29,644 nt of DNA. It comes from CAZKCI01 sp964551475 (GTDB taxonomy: Bacteria; Auribacterota; Erginobacteria; Erginobacterales; CAZKCI01). The position numbers were made by a program, and so were the translations under genes. The DNA lies in contig CAZKCI010000135.1 in NCBI GenBank assembly GCA_964551475.1, forward strand, positions 1 to 29,644. Direction: 5' to 3'. Under the pieces are notes generated by a model. That model did no database searches, was not told the origin of the DNA, and saw only the letters and a program-made list of their open reading frames with translations. Position 1 is the first letter of the stretch. Each line of letters begins with the position of its first letter. Positions 13,827 through 21,693 of the stretch are shown here, one piece after another.

Positions 13827-14510
13827 ATGAAAAACCCGGTCGCCATCGCCCCCTCCATCCTCTCCGCCGACTTCGCCCATCTCGCGGACGACATTGCCCG
13901 GGCGGAGGCGGCGGGCTGCCGGATCTTCCACCTCGACGTGATGGACGGGCATTTCGTCCCCAACCTCACCATCGGCCCGATGGTGGCCGCGGCCGTGCGC
14001 CAGGTCACCAAAAGCTACCTCTCCGCCCACCTGATGGTGGAGAATCCGGAGATCTTTCTCCCGGCTTTCGCCGCGGCCGGCGTGGAGGAGATCGCCATCC
14101 ATGAGGAGATCGCGGGAGACTGGGTCGCGGTTCTGCGTCAGATCCGCGGTCTCGGCCTCCGCGCGGGGGTTTCCATTCGTCCGAAAACGCCGGTGGAGCG
14201 GCTGCGCCGCGGGATCGAGGCCGTCGACACCATCCTGATCATGTCGGTCGAGCCCGGCTTTGGGGGGCAGGAGTATATAGCCGGGAGCGAGAAGAAGGTG
14301 GGGGAAGCCTCCGCCCTCGCCCGTTCCTCGGGGAGGGAGATCGCCATCGAGATCGATGGCGGGATCAATCCCCGCACCGCGCCTCTCGCCGCGCGCGCGG
14401 GGGCGACCCGCCTGGTCGCCGGCTCCGCCGTCTTCCGCGGGGACGTGGCGGAGAACGTGAGGAAACTGCGGGAGTCTATCCGGGGGATCGCCGGCGTCGC
14501 CTCGGCCTAG
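13827..14510 (+). CDS. rpe: Ribulose-phosphate 3-epimerase
   Basis: The 227-residue TIM-barrel enzyme interconverts D-ribulose 5-phosphate and D-xylulose 5-phosphate. All family blocks are present: APSILSADF near the N-terminus with Ser/Asp, HLDVMDGHFVPNLTIGP (metal ligand His and catalytic Asp), SAHLMVENP, MSVEPGFGGQ, and EIDGGI with the second catalytic Asp. The ATG at 13827 gives the normal length; a longer frame reaches back into the divergent promoter region. It is divergent from the nucleoside kinases and followed by rpiB and, on the other strand, transaldolase, so three non-oxidative pentose-phosphate steps are clustered. Confidence 0.97.
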   Translation: MKNPVAIAPSILSADFAHLADDIARAEAAGCRIFHLDVMDGHFVPNLTIGPMVAAAVRQVTKSYLSAHLMVENPEIFLPAFAAAGVEEIAIHEEIAGDWVAVLRQIRGLGLRAGVSIRPKTPVERLRRGIEAVDTILIMSVEPGFGGQEYIAGSEKKVGEASALARSSGREIAIEIDGGINPRTAPLAARAGATRLVAGSAVFRGDVAENVRKLRESIRGIAGVASA

Positions 14511-14525
14511 ACTCGACCCGGCCCG

Positions 14526-14668
14526 CCGCTGATTACGCGGATTTTCGCTGATTAATAGAGCCGAATATAGTTGGGAATAGCCTGTTATCTTCTCCCGTGA
14601 AGCATTCCGGATGCCAAGATAAATAAGCCGGTCCATAATCCGTGTAATCCGCGAAATCCGCGGCTTTC
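14526..14668. repeat. Inverted pair of cggatt-word arrays between rpe and rpiB
   Basis: The left arm, gctgattacgcggattttcg then ctgattaa, and the right arm, which reads gcggatttcgcggattacac then ggatta on the other strand, are inverted copies of the iterated word (a/c)cggatt. An unrelated 80-bp AT-richer middle separates them. The word is the same as in the composite repeats at 5573 and 8689. Confidence 0.8.
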
Positions 14669-14695
14669 TTTTCCTTACGACCACCCGGAGGGATC

Positions 14696-15163
14696 ATGAA
14701 CAAGCCGATTATCGTCCTGGGCGCGGATCACGCCGCCGTCAACCTGAAGACCTTCGTGGGGGAGTTGCTCCGGAAGGAGGGGTACCGGGTGGAGGACGTG
14801 GGGACATTCGGCCACGAGTCGGTCGATTACCCCGACTACGCTGAAAAGGTAGGGGAGGAGGTGGCCCGGGGACGGGGGAAGGTGGGGATACTGGCCTGCG
14901 GGACGGGGATCGGGGCTTCCATCGCCGCCAACAAGGTCCCCGGCGTTCGGGCCGCCCTGGTCGCCGATCCCCGCTCCGCCCGCCTGAGCCGCGAGCACAA
15001 CGACGCCAACGTTCTCGTCCTGGCCGGCCGGCCCTACCGGAAGGACCGGGTTCGGAGGATAGTCAAAGCCTGGCTCCAGGCCTCGTTCCTGGGCGGAAGG
15101 CATCTCAGGCGAGTGCGGAAGATCGCCCGGATGGAGAGAAGGTTACGAGAGAATGCGGTCTGA
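14696..15163 (+). CDS. rpiB: Ribose-5-phosphate isomerase B (RpiB/LacAB family)
   Basis: The 155-residue protein matches RpiB in length and motifs: GADHAAV at 9-15, VDYPDYAE at 43-50, the CGTGIG loop with the catalytic Cys68, and REHNDANVL near 99-107. It interconverts ribose 5-phosphate and ribulose 5-phosphate without metal. A ggaggg ribosome site precedes the ATG at 14696. The last 20 residues are rich in Arg, a little longer than the minimum for the family. It probably acts with the neighbouring rpe and transaldolase genes in the non-oxidative pentose-phosphate pathway. Confidence 0.96.
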   Translation: MNKPIIVLGADHAAVNLKTFVGELLRKEGYRVEDVGTFGHESVDYPDYAEKVGEEVARGRGKVGILACGTGIGASIAANKVPGVRAALVADPRSARLSREHNDANVLVLAGRPYRKDRVRRIVKAWLQASFLGGRHLRRVRKIARMERRLRENAV

Positions 15164-15165
15164 TG

Positions 15166-15232
15166 TAGTACTGGAGCAATGGAGTGATGGGGCTGACCAG
15201 TACTCCAGCGCTCCATTACTCCAATACTCCCT
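15166..15232. repeat. Palindromic word repeat (tactggagcaatggagtgatgg)
   Basis: The left arm (gtactggagcaatggagtga) and right arm (tccagcgctccattactcca) are imperfect inverted repeats made of ggag/atgg words. They lie in the 72-bp gap between the convergent rpiB and transaldolase genes. The hairpin could act as a bidirectional transcript end, but there is no T-run on the plus side beyond cttttc. Confidence 0.75.
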
Positions 15233-15235
15233 TTT

Positions 15236-16426
15236 CTACCTCTTCCCTTTCTTCCCGCGGCGCTTCTTACCCTTCGCCTTTTTCTCCGGCCGCGGGGCGG
15301 CTTTGAGGAGCTTCTCCCGCTTCGTCTCGATGCCGGCGAGCAGGGACTGAAAGGCTTCGACGAAGGCGGCCAATCCCTCCTCCAGAAGCTTCGCGCCGAC
15401 CGGCTCGACGGAGATGGAGCAATCGCGCAGCTTCCGGATCGTCTCCCTCTCCTCCTTCACGTTGGCGCCGAGACACGCCTCGGGTTTCCCGTGATCGAGA
15501 AGGGCGGCGAGCGTCTTCTCCGGCATCGTGTTCACGGTGTCCTTCCCGATCAGCTCCTCGACGTATTTGAGATCGCCGTACTTCGGGTTCTTGGTCCCGG
15601 TCGACCCCCAGAGCACCCGCTGAACGCTCGCCCCCTGCGCCGCGTACTTCTTGAACTCGTGGCCGCCGAAGGCCTCCAGAAAACGCTGGTAGATCAGGCG
15701 GGAGTTGGCGACCGCGGCCCGGCCGCGGAGTGAGTCGAGAACCTTCCGGCGCGCCTCGTCTCCCGTGCGCGCCCTCTCCTCCTGCAACCGGCCGTCTACG
15801 GCGGTGTCGAGACGGCTGACGAAGACGGAAGCCACCGAGCACAGTCGGGAGAGATCGCCCCGCTTGAAGAGGCGCTGGCGCAGCCCTTGGATATAAGCCC
15901 GGATGGTCTTGTTGTACTGCTCCAGGGAGAAGATCAGGGTGACGTTGACGTTCATCCCCTCGCCCAGGAGCTCCTTGACGGCGGGATAGCCCTCGCGGGT
16001 GGCGGGGACCTTGAGCAGCAGGTTGGGACGGTCGACCGCGGCCCAGAGGCGTTTCCCTTCCGCGATCGTCTTCGCCGTGTCGCCGGAGAGGCGCGGATCG
16101 ATCTCCAGGCTGACATAGCCGTCCCCGCCGCGGGAGGAGCGGTAGACCGGCCGAAAGAGATCGGCGGCGTCCCGGATGTCCTCAATGGAGAGGGCGTCGT
16201 AGATCTCGAAGGCGGATTTGCCGGCGGCGGCGAGGGGGGCGATGGCGTCGTCGTAGTCGTCGGAGGCGGAGATGGCCTGGTTGAAGATGGAGGGGTTCGA
16301 GGTCAGGCCGAGGAGACCGCGCCGGATGAGCTTTTTCAAACGCCCATCGGAGATCAGCGCGCGGCTGATATTGTCGAGCCAGACGGACTGGCCGAGATCG
16401 GCGAGACGGTGGAGCTGGTTTTGCAT
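15236..16426 (-). CDS. tal: Transaldolase
   Basis: The 396-residue protein has class I transaldolase features of the longer (actinobacterial-type) group: VWLDNISR at 16-22, GLTSNPSIFNQAI at 40-52, SLEIDPRL at 106-113, and the Schiff-base Lys139 in LLLKVPAT. VNVTLIFS, SVASVFVSRLD and TGTKNPKY follow. It transfers a three-carbon unit between sedoheptulose 7-phosphate and glyceraldehyde 3-phosphate. The start codon has ggaggcgcc directly upstream. The last 16 residues are an unusual Lys/Arg/Gly tail (KKAKGKKRRGKKGKR) not needed for the fold. It follows the AsmA-like gene on the same strand with a 57-bp gap and faces rpiB. Confidence 0.96.
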   Translation of the reverse strand: MQNQLHRLADLGQSVWLDNISRALISDGRLKKLIRRGLLGLTSNPSIFNQAISASDDYDDAIAPLAAAGKSAFEIYDALSIEDIRDAADLFRPVYRSSRGGDGYVSLEIDPRLSGDTAKTIAEGKRLWAAVDRPNLLLKVPATREGYPAVKELLGEGMNVNVTLIFSLEQYNKTIRAYIQGLRQRLFKRGDLSRLCSVASVFVSRLDTAVDGRLQEERARTGDEARRKVLDSLRGRAAVANSRLIYQRFLEAFGGHEFKKYAAQGASVQRVLWGSTGTKNPKYGDLKYVEELIGKDTVNTMPEKTLAALLDHGKPEACLGANVKEERETIRKLRDCSISVEPVGAKLLEEGLAAFVEAFQSLLAGIETKREKLLKAAPRPEKKAKGKKRRGKKGKR

Positions 16427-16483
16427 GGCGCCTCCTATACGGGTTACGTGAGGTTACCCGCCACACTTTACACGTCTTCCCCC

Positions 16484-17839
16484 TCACTCCCCAGCTTTTT
16501 CCCCCGGTTGCTCGTACTGTTTGTTCAGCCGATCCCGGGCGGAGGCAAGGGCCGCCCCCCAGCGCCCGGGCATCGCCGCCAGCCAGGACTGAAGCTCCTT
16601 GTCGCTGGCGTTCCAGCCGGTGGCGTTCATCACTCCCGAGCCGGCGGAGGAGGCGGTGTCATAGACGGTCTTCCCGGCGTTGTACACGGTGCCCACGGTG
16701 GCCTGGCCGACGCCGCCGGCGAACTCCTTGGGGGAAAGGGTGAAGATCCCCTTCAAAGTCCGGAAGATCCCTTCCCCGAAGCCCCCGACCGTCCCCACCG
16801 TCCCCGAGCCCAGAGTACCGGCCGTGTCCCAGGTGGTCCCGCCGACACGGGAGACGAAGGACCCCAGGCGTCCGCTGGAGTTGACCAGGATGCTGTAGAG
16901 GACGGACGAGGTGTCGATGGAGGGATGGTCCGGCGGCCCGGACATGGTCAGCGTGGTGCGGGTGTTCCGGTTCGAGACCACGTCGGCCTCGCCGGCCAGC
17001 TCTTCCGGCGTCAGTGAGAAATCGAGGGAGACGTCGACGATCTCGCCCCCCAGGGCCTTGCTGGCGCCGTCGGGCAGGAGGGACTTCATCGTCAGCAAGT
17101 TGAGACCGGCGGCCTGGACGGTGGCGAGAAAGGAGGGGATCGGATTCATCAAAGGGTAGCCTCGGCAGTAGACGCCGAGGAGGCCTGCGGGATAGGGGTC
17201 CTGGACGAGCGTGGCGGTGACTTCGGCGCGGGCGGGGGGAAAGCGTTTCACCGTTAGCTCGGCGCCGTCGATGACGACGGACGATCCCCGGGCGAAAATC
17301 CCGGTCGCGCGCAGGTAGAGCGGCACTTTGCCGGATGACCGGTCGGTGAAGGTGAAGGAGATGTTCATCCCGGTGGCCCGGGCCAGCACCACCGAGGGAA
17401 GGTCGTCCGCGGGCGGCGGGGCGGCGGTCGGCGCGGCCGGTTTCGGCGTCTTGGACTCGAAGACGCAGGTATTGAGCTTTCCGTCCGGGTTGATGATCAG
17501 GTTCATCACGCCGTCCCGGGCGATGATCTCCTCGAAGACGATCGGGGGATGGAGGAGGGAGGAAAGGCGGACGGTCACCCAGGCCTCCGGGACCGCGATG
17601 AAGACGCCCTCTCCGAACTCCTGGGGGTGGCGGATGACGCCGTGGCGGAGGTGGACGAAACCGCGGTGCAGGATGAAGTCGAGCTGATCGACATGAAAGC
17701 CGGCGCCGAGGATGGAGGGGAGGAGGGCGTTGGCCGCCGTGACCGCGGCCCAGGGGAGGCAGAGACGCCCGGCCAGGGGCAGGACGATGAGGAGCGAGAA
17801 AAACCAGAAGAGAAACCGGGGCCAGTGTTGTCTGCGCAT
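16484..17839 (-). CDS. AsmA-like membrane-anchored protein
   Basis: The 451-residue protein starts with a membrane segment (residues about 9-31) and continues as a predicted beta-rich periplasmic protein. The segment LLPSILGAGFHVDQLDFIL then FHRGFVHLRHGVIRHP is like the start of AsmA/DUF748 proteins. Residues 140-160 are a Pro/Ala-rich linker (PKPAAPTAAPPPADD). The last 150 residues contain many Gly-Thr-Val units (GTVGTVGGFGEG). The start ATG at 17839 is chosen because upstream codons come from the gaaccgt array and are not protein-like; there is no clear ribosome site. The function is probably in envelope lipid homeostasis, judged only from family resemblance. It follows the DoxX gene and precedes transaldolase. 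Confidence 0.75.
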   Translation of the reverse strand: MRRQHWPRFLFWFFSLLIVLPLAGRLCLPWAAVTAANALLPSILGAGFHVDQLDFILHRGFVHLRHGVIRHPQEFGEGVFIAVPEAWVTVRLSSLLHPPIVFEEIIARDGVMNLIINPDGKLNTCVFESKTPKPAAPTAAPPPADDLPSVVLARATGMNISFTFTDRSSGKVPLYLRATGIFARGSSVVIDGAELTVKRFPPARAEVTATLVQDPYPAGLLGVYCRGYPLMNPIPSFLATVQAAGLNLLTMKSLLPDGASKALGGEIVDVSLDFSLTPEELAGEADVVSNRNTRTTLTMSGPPDHPSIDTSSVLYSILVNSSGRLGSFVSRVGGTTWDTAGTLGSGTVGTVGGFGEGIFRTLKGIFTLSPKEFAGGVGQATVGTVYNAGKTVYDTASSAGSGVMNATGWNASDKELQSWLAAMPGRWGAALASARDRLNKQYEQPGEKAGE

Positions 17840-17873
17840 TGCGGATAGGCCGGTAGGGAACCGTAAGCAGTAA

Positions 17874-17968
17874 GCCGTTGAACCGTTGAACCGTGAACCG
17901 TTGAACCGTGAACCGTTGAACCGTGAACCGTTGAACCGTGAACCGTGAACCGTTGAACCCCTGACCCC
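17874..17968. repeat. Tandem gaaccgt(t) array, copy 1
   Basis: Ten units alternate between gaaccgtt and gaaccgt, mostly as a 15-bp period, and end in the degenerate gaacccctgacc. The array lies 35 bp upstream of the AsmA-like start codon on the minus strand, so it would be in that gene's leader. Because 15 is a multiple of three, the array is open in the gene's frame and would read as repeated Phe-Asn-Gly-Ser-Arg if translated. It is the same type as the array at 18437-18495. Confidence 0.92.
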
Positions 17969-18012
17969 TTCCCCCTCCGCTGATTGGACGAAAATGAGCG
18001 CCGGATGTTTCT

Positions 18013-18411
18013 TTATTTCTTGATGGCAAAGTTGCCCGGCCCCAGACAGGCCAGAGCGATGGCGGCGGCGAGAAGGACCAGGACGAACTCGAAACCGTGA
18101 GGCAGGAAGAAGCCCTGCTTCAAATGAACGGAGAGCAGAGCCACCACCATCACCACGGCGATCAGACTCGCGGCGATCTGAGTCAGGAAGCCGAGGACGA
18201 GGAAGAGGCCGCCGACGAACTCGACCAGGGCCACGGCGACCGCCCACGCCATCGCCGGCTTGATTCCCATCCCGGCCATCATCTTGCTGACGCCGCTGAG
18301 GCCGGGGCCGCCGAAGGCCCCGAAGAGTTTCTGGGCGCCGTGGGCGATGAAGACCGAGCCCATGGCCAGGCGAAGGATCAAAAGTCCCCAACCGGATGCC
18401 GCTCCCGACAT
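18013..18411 (-). CDS. DoxX family membrane protein
   Basis: The 132-residue protein has four hydrophobic segments (about residues 8-28, 52-72, 77-97 and 106-125). It also has the DoxX-type first loop: FIAHGAQKLFGAFGG at 21-35, with GVSKMMAGMGI after it. DoxX/DoxD-like proteins are small inner-membrane proteins, some linked to thiosulfate:quinone oxidoreductase or to redox stress complexes; the exact role of this one is unknown. A strong ribosome site (aaaggaggc) precedes the ATG. The gene lies between two copies of the gaaccgt array, one of which is directly upstream of its ribosome site. Confidence 0.93.
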   Translation of the reverse strand: MSGAASGWGLLILRLAMGSVFIAHGAQKLFGAFGGPGLSGVSKMMAGMGIKPAMAWAVAVALVEFVGGLFLVLGFLTQIAASLIAVVMVVALLSVHLKQGFFLPHGFEFVLVLLAAAIALACLGPGNFAIKK

Positions 18412-18436
18412 AGTATGCCTCCTTTCGGTGGATCGT

Positions 18437-18495
18437 GAACCGCTGAACCGTGAACCGTTAAACCGCTGAACCGTGAACCGTTGAACCGTGAACCC
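18437..18495. repeat. Tandem gaaccgt array, copy 2
   Basis: Seven imperfect units (gaaccgct, gaaccgt, gaaccgtt, aaaccgct and so on) end in gaaccc, as copy 1 does. It is in the same orientation as the array at 17874, on the other side of the doxX-type gene. Its near edge is about 25 bp upstream of that gene's ATG. Confidence 0.9.
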
Positions 18496-18526
18496 GCCAT
18501 CTCAGATCACTCCGGCAATAATACCA

Positions 18527-19696
18527 TTACATATCTCGGAGAAACAGCGCGCGGAGGAGATCGACCACGATGCCGATCCGGTCGGCGACGCGATGGGTCC
18601 GATGGACGCACAGGGCATAGTGAAGAAAGGCGCCCCGCCTTCCGCCGACCGGCCGTCCCAGCGCCTCCCCCCAGGCCCGCCAGGAAGCGATCGGGATCAG
18701 CCAGCCCCAGTCGCGCGGGCGGTAGGCGAGAGGAGGGTCTCCCCGCATCCGGCGGAGTATGTTGAGAGCGGCCGTTTCGCCCTGTCCCCGGGAGAACTGG
18801 ACCGCCATGCGCAGGGGATCTTTGCCGTCGGAGACGGAGGCGCAGTCGCCCAGAGCGTAGACGTTCTCCCGGCCGGGGAGGCGGAGGTCGGGGCCGACGA
18901 GGAGACGGCCCTGCCGGTCCCGGGCGGAATCGATCCCGCGGACGAAGGAGTCGGCGGCGACGCCGGCGGACCAGATCAGAGTGAAGTCCCGGACGGTCGC
19001 CCCGTCGATCTCCATCGCCTCGGGAGCGATCGCGCCGATCTTGGCCGAGACGGCGATCTCGATCCCCATCCGCGCCGTTTCCCGGCCGGCGGGAAGGGCG
19101 AAGCGGTCGGGGAGGCGGCCCAGGATCCGGGGGGCGAGCTCGACGATTCTCACCGGGAAGATCCGCCGTTTCCCGGCCGGGACGGCGCGGCCGATCCGCC
19201 AGGCGATCGCGGTGGCCGTCTCCAAACCGGTGTAGCCGCCGCCCACGACCACGAAGGTGTGCGGGCGGCCGGCGGAGAGGACCGTCTCCGTCCGTTCTTG
19301 AAGACGGACGGCATCGGCGGCGGAGTAGAGCGTGAAAGCGGTCCGGCGGGCGGCTTCATTTCCAAAGAACGCGGGGCCGGCGCCGCAGGCGACGACCAGT
19401 TGGTCGAAGGGAACCCGTCGGCCGGAGGCGAGGAGAAGCCCGCCTCCGTCGATCCGCTCGGCCGCCTCGTTGACGAAGTCCGCCTGGTTTCGGGAGCAGA
19501 AGCGGTCGAAAGGCAGGAGGAGGCGTCCGAGCCCGATCTTGCCCGCGATCACATCGGGGAGAAGGGGCCGGAAGACCGACTCCCGGACCGGATCGATCAG
19601 CGTGAGATGGAGGGACGGGGAGCGGCGGCGGAGAACGACCAGACAGCGGATTCCGGCGAAGCCGCCGCCGACGATGACCGCGCGGCGGGCGCTCAT
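18527..19696 (-). CDS. NDH-2-like NAD(P)H:quinone oxidoreductase (FAD)
   Basis: The 389-residue flavoprotein has two dinucleotide-binding folds: FAD site AVIVGGGFAGI at 6-16, and a NAD(P)H site FVVVGGGYTGLET at 148-160. ENVYALGDCASV at 277-288 is the second FAD contact. The pattern fits type II NADH dehydrogenases, single-chain enzymes that pass electrons from NADH to quinone at the membrane without pumping protons. The last residues (VVDLLRALFLRDM) form an amphipathic helix, which in this family holds the enzyme to the membrane. The ATG at 19696 overlaps the stop of the polyprenyl synthase gene (ATGA), so it is the third gene of a coupled operon with the UbiA-type prenyltransferase. A GTG 9 bp upstream is an alternative start. 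Confidence 0.88.
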   Translation of the reverse strand: MSARRAVIVGGGFAGIRCLVVLRRRSPSLHLTLIDPVRESVFRPLLPDVIAGKIGLGRLLLPFDRFCSRNQADFVNEAAERIDGGGLLLASGRRVPFDQLVVACGAGPAFFGNEAARRTAFTLYSAADAVRLQERTETVLSAGRPHTFVVVGGGYTGLETATAIAWRIGRAVPAGKRRIFPVRIVELAPRILGRLPDRFALPAGRETARMGIEIAVSAKIGAIAPEAMEIDGATVRDFTLIWSAGVAADSFVRGIDSARDRQGRLLVGPDLRLPGRENVYALGDCASVSDGKDPLRMAVQFSRGQGETAALNILRRMRGDPPLAYRPRDWGWLIPIASWRAWGEALGRPVGGRRGAFLHYALCVHRTHRVADRIGIVVDLLRALFLRDM

Positions 19697-20643
19697 GCTT
19701 TCCACTCCCGGATGGCGGCTGCCTGGGAATCGAGTTCATCCAGGTAAGCGGCCAGCCTTTTCCCGGCTTCGGTTGCCGTCAGGATCGCCCGGGCGCGGGC
19801 GAGATATTCCCCCGCCCGTTCGGCGGCCCGGCGGAGATGGCCGCCGCGGCGCAGGGCCTTTCCCGCCTCCTCCCGGCGGCGTCGGCGGGCCGATCCGATC
19901 GCCGGGCGCAGCCGATCCGCGGTCCGGGTGTCGGCCAGGCCGAGTATCAACGGCAGGCTGGGCACGGCGTTCTTCAGGTCGGAGAGGCGGTCCTTGTCCA
20001 GGGAAACGGCGGGGGGGGCGAGATCAAGGCAGTCGTCGATGATCTGGTAGGCGCGGCCGATTTCCATGCCCATCCGGCCCCACTCCGTCCAGTCCCGTCT
20101 TCCCGCCAGGATCCCCGCCGCCTCGCCGCAGAATCGGAAGAGAGCGGCGGTCTTCAGCCCGATGATCCGGCGGTAGAGCGCGTCCGTCCAGGGCGGGCGG
20201 TTCCGGCAGGATGTCTCCAGGATCTCTCCGGCGCAGGTGTCCTCGACGGCTTTCAGGAAGCGTTCGGTCAGCCGCGGCCGCCCGAGGCGGTGGATCGAGG
20301 CGACGGCCCGGGAGAAGAGGATGTCGCCCAGGAGAAGGGCGGTTTCCCGCTTCCCCGTCCGGTGGAGCGTCGCCCGGCCCCGCCGCACGGCGGCGTCGTC
20401 CAGAACATCGTCGTGGATGAGGGCGGCCAGGTGGACGGCTTCGACCGCCGCCGCCGCCCGGAGGAGCAGGGTCGGCGGCGCGCCCAGTCTTCTTCCGAGG
20501 AGATAGAGGAGCCGGGCGCGGCGGTGTTGGGCGCCGGGAAGCCCCGCGTCGATGCGGAAGGACGGAGGGAAGAGGGGAGAGGAGGGGAGGAGGGAGACGA
20601 GGGCTCGCTCCAGTCCCGGAGGCGATGGCGGGGGGGATTTCAC
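19693..20643 (-). CDS. Long-chain polyprenyl diphosphate synthase
   Basis: The 316-residue trans-prenyltransferase has both Asp-rich motifs: first DDVLD at 78-82 (IHDDVLDDAAVRRGR), second DDCLD at 203-207 (YQIIDDCLDL), and the GLKTAAL Lys-Thr block at 162-168. Ala73 and Ala74, at the fifth and fourth positions before the first motif, are small, as in enzymes that make long chains (C30 and up) for quinones. The usual N-terminal GGKRxRP isopentenyl-diphosphate site is changed to GAQHRRARL at 37-45. The GTG start at 20643 overlaps the stop of the upstream UbiA-type gene (GTGA). Its product is the expected side chain for the prenyltransferase. Confidence 0.88.
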   Translation of the reverse strand: MKSPPPSPPGLERALVSLLPSSPLFPPSFRIDAGLPGAQHRRARLLYLLGRRLGAPPTLLLRAAAAVEAVHLAALIHDDVLDDAAVRRGRATLHRTGKRETALLLGDILFSRAVASIHRLGRPRLTERFLKAVEDTCAGEILETSCRNRPPWTDALYRRIIGLKTAALFRFCGEAAGILAGRRDWTEWGRMGMEIGRAYQIIDDCLDLAPPAVSLDKDRLSDLKNAVPSLPLILGLADTRTADRLRPAIGSARRRRREEAGKALRRGGHLRRAAERAGEYLARARAILTATEAGKRLAAYLDELDSQAAAIREWKA

Positions 20644-21545
20644 GATATCAGGGCGATGGCGATCATGGCGGCGTGATAGACGGCGTACAAGAATATCATG
20701 CGGGAACTGGACTTTTCAAAACCGATCCCCGCTGCCGCCGCCGCCCGCAGGGCGCGGACTGTTCCGAAGACGAAAGGCAGCGTGATGAGAGCGAGGGGGG
20801 ATCCGATCGGGAGAATCCCTCCGGCCCATCCGACAATAATGATGAGGTAAGGCAGGAAGACGAATATTCGGATCGCCCGGGCGCCGGCGGCCGGCCCGAA
20901 CCTCGCCGCCCAGTTCATCTTCCCGGCGGCGCGGTCGCTGGAAGCATCGGCGATCTCGTTGACCAGGAGAACGGAGGAGATGAGGAGTCCCGAGGAGAGA
21001 GAGAGGAGAAGGGGTCCGGCGGCGACCATCCCGGACTGGGCGAGGTATCCCCCGTTGACCAGGAGGAGGCCGAAAGCGGCGAAGAGGGCGACTTCGCCGA
21101 GGCCGCGATAGGCCAGAGAGAGGGGGCGGGCGGTATACGCCCAGGCCAGGAAAGAGCCCGCGATCACGAAGAGGAGGCCGGCGAGGGAGCGCCGGACGGC
21201 CGCGAGCGAGAGCCCTCCGATCAGGCCGGCGGCGAGACAGATGAGGGCGGCCGCGCGGACGCGTCCGGCCGAAACCAGCCCCGTCTGGATGGACTGGGAT
21301 CCGCCGAAATGGGGAGCGAAGCCCTTCCCGTGGGCGTCGGCGGCAAGGCAGTGATCCCAGTATTCGTTGAAAAGGTTGGCGGCGAGGTGGACGGCGGCGA
21401 TGGAGGCGAGGCCGATCAGGAAACGGATCCAGTAGAAGGGGCCCTCCCGCCCGGCGAGAGCGGATCCCAGAGTGAAGGGGAGGAGGCTCGTGGGAAGGAA
21501 ATTGGCGCGGGACACGCGGGCCCAGGTGGAGACGGAAGTTCCCAT
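20640..21545 (-). CDS. UbiA-family prenyltransferase (MenA-like)
   Basis: The 301-residue membrane protein has about eight hydrophobic segments and both Asp-rich motifs of the UbiA superfamily: NEYWD at 60-64 in loop 2 (NLFNEYWDH) and NEIADASSDRAAGK at 196-209 in loop 6. The second loop (SDRAAGKMNWAARFG) is closest to MenA-type enzymes that prenylate 1,4-dihydroxy-2-naphthoate for menaquinone. The ATG at 21545 is taken because the upstream frame has only a TTG and lies in the promoter region; ccgggaaat upstream is a weak ribosome site. First gene of the operon with the polyprenyl synthase and NDH-2-like gene. No other men genes are in the window, so the acceptor is inferred. Confidence 0.88.
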   Translation of the reverse strand: MGTSVSTWARVSRANFLPTSLLPFTLGSALAGREGPFYWIRFLIGLASIAAVHLAANLFNEYWDHCLAADAHGKGFAPHFGGSQSIQTGLVSAGRVRAAALICLAAGLIGGLSLAAVRRSLAGLLFVIAGSFLAWAYTARPLSLAYRGLGEVALFAAFGLLLVNGGYLAQSGMVAAGPLLLSLSSGLLISSVLLVNEIADASSDRAAGKMNWAARFGPAAGARAIRIFVFLPYLIIIVGWAGGILPIGSPLALITLPFVFGTVRALRAAAAAGIGFEKSSSRMIFLYAVYHAAMIAIALIS

Positions 21546-21607
21546 GGAATTTCCCGGCCGGGGGCGTGGTTGCCCGCTCCCGGCGTATAAAAGATACGGG
21601 ATCAATG

Positions 21608-21631
21608 GAAATATAGAAATATAGAAATATG
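21608..21631. repeat. Short tandem repeat, gaaatata x3
   Basis: Three copies of the 8-bp unit gaaatata (the last ends in g) lie in the divergent spacer between the UbiA-type and outer-membrane protein genes. This is the most AT-rich patch nearby and may overlap the promoters. Confidence 0.8.
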
Positions 21632-21693
21632 GATCGGACCGTTATAGTAGAGGCAGCGGCGATTGCGGACTGACGAATAACGTGAGCTGGACC

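Noticed and set aside
16484..18391. A 635-residue version of the second AsmA-like protein starting at 18391
   Set aside because: The extra N-terminus is the shadow of the DoxX gene and the gaaccgt array; the real protein begins with the membrane segment at 17839.
17874..18495. gaaccgt arrays as CRISPR
   Set aside because: Units are 7-8 bp and contiguous with no spacers, and no cas1 or cas2 genes are present; a simple tandem array.
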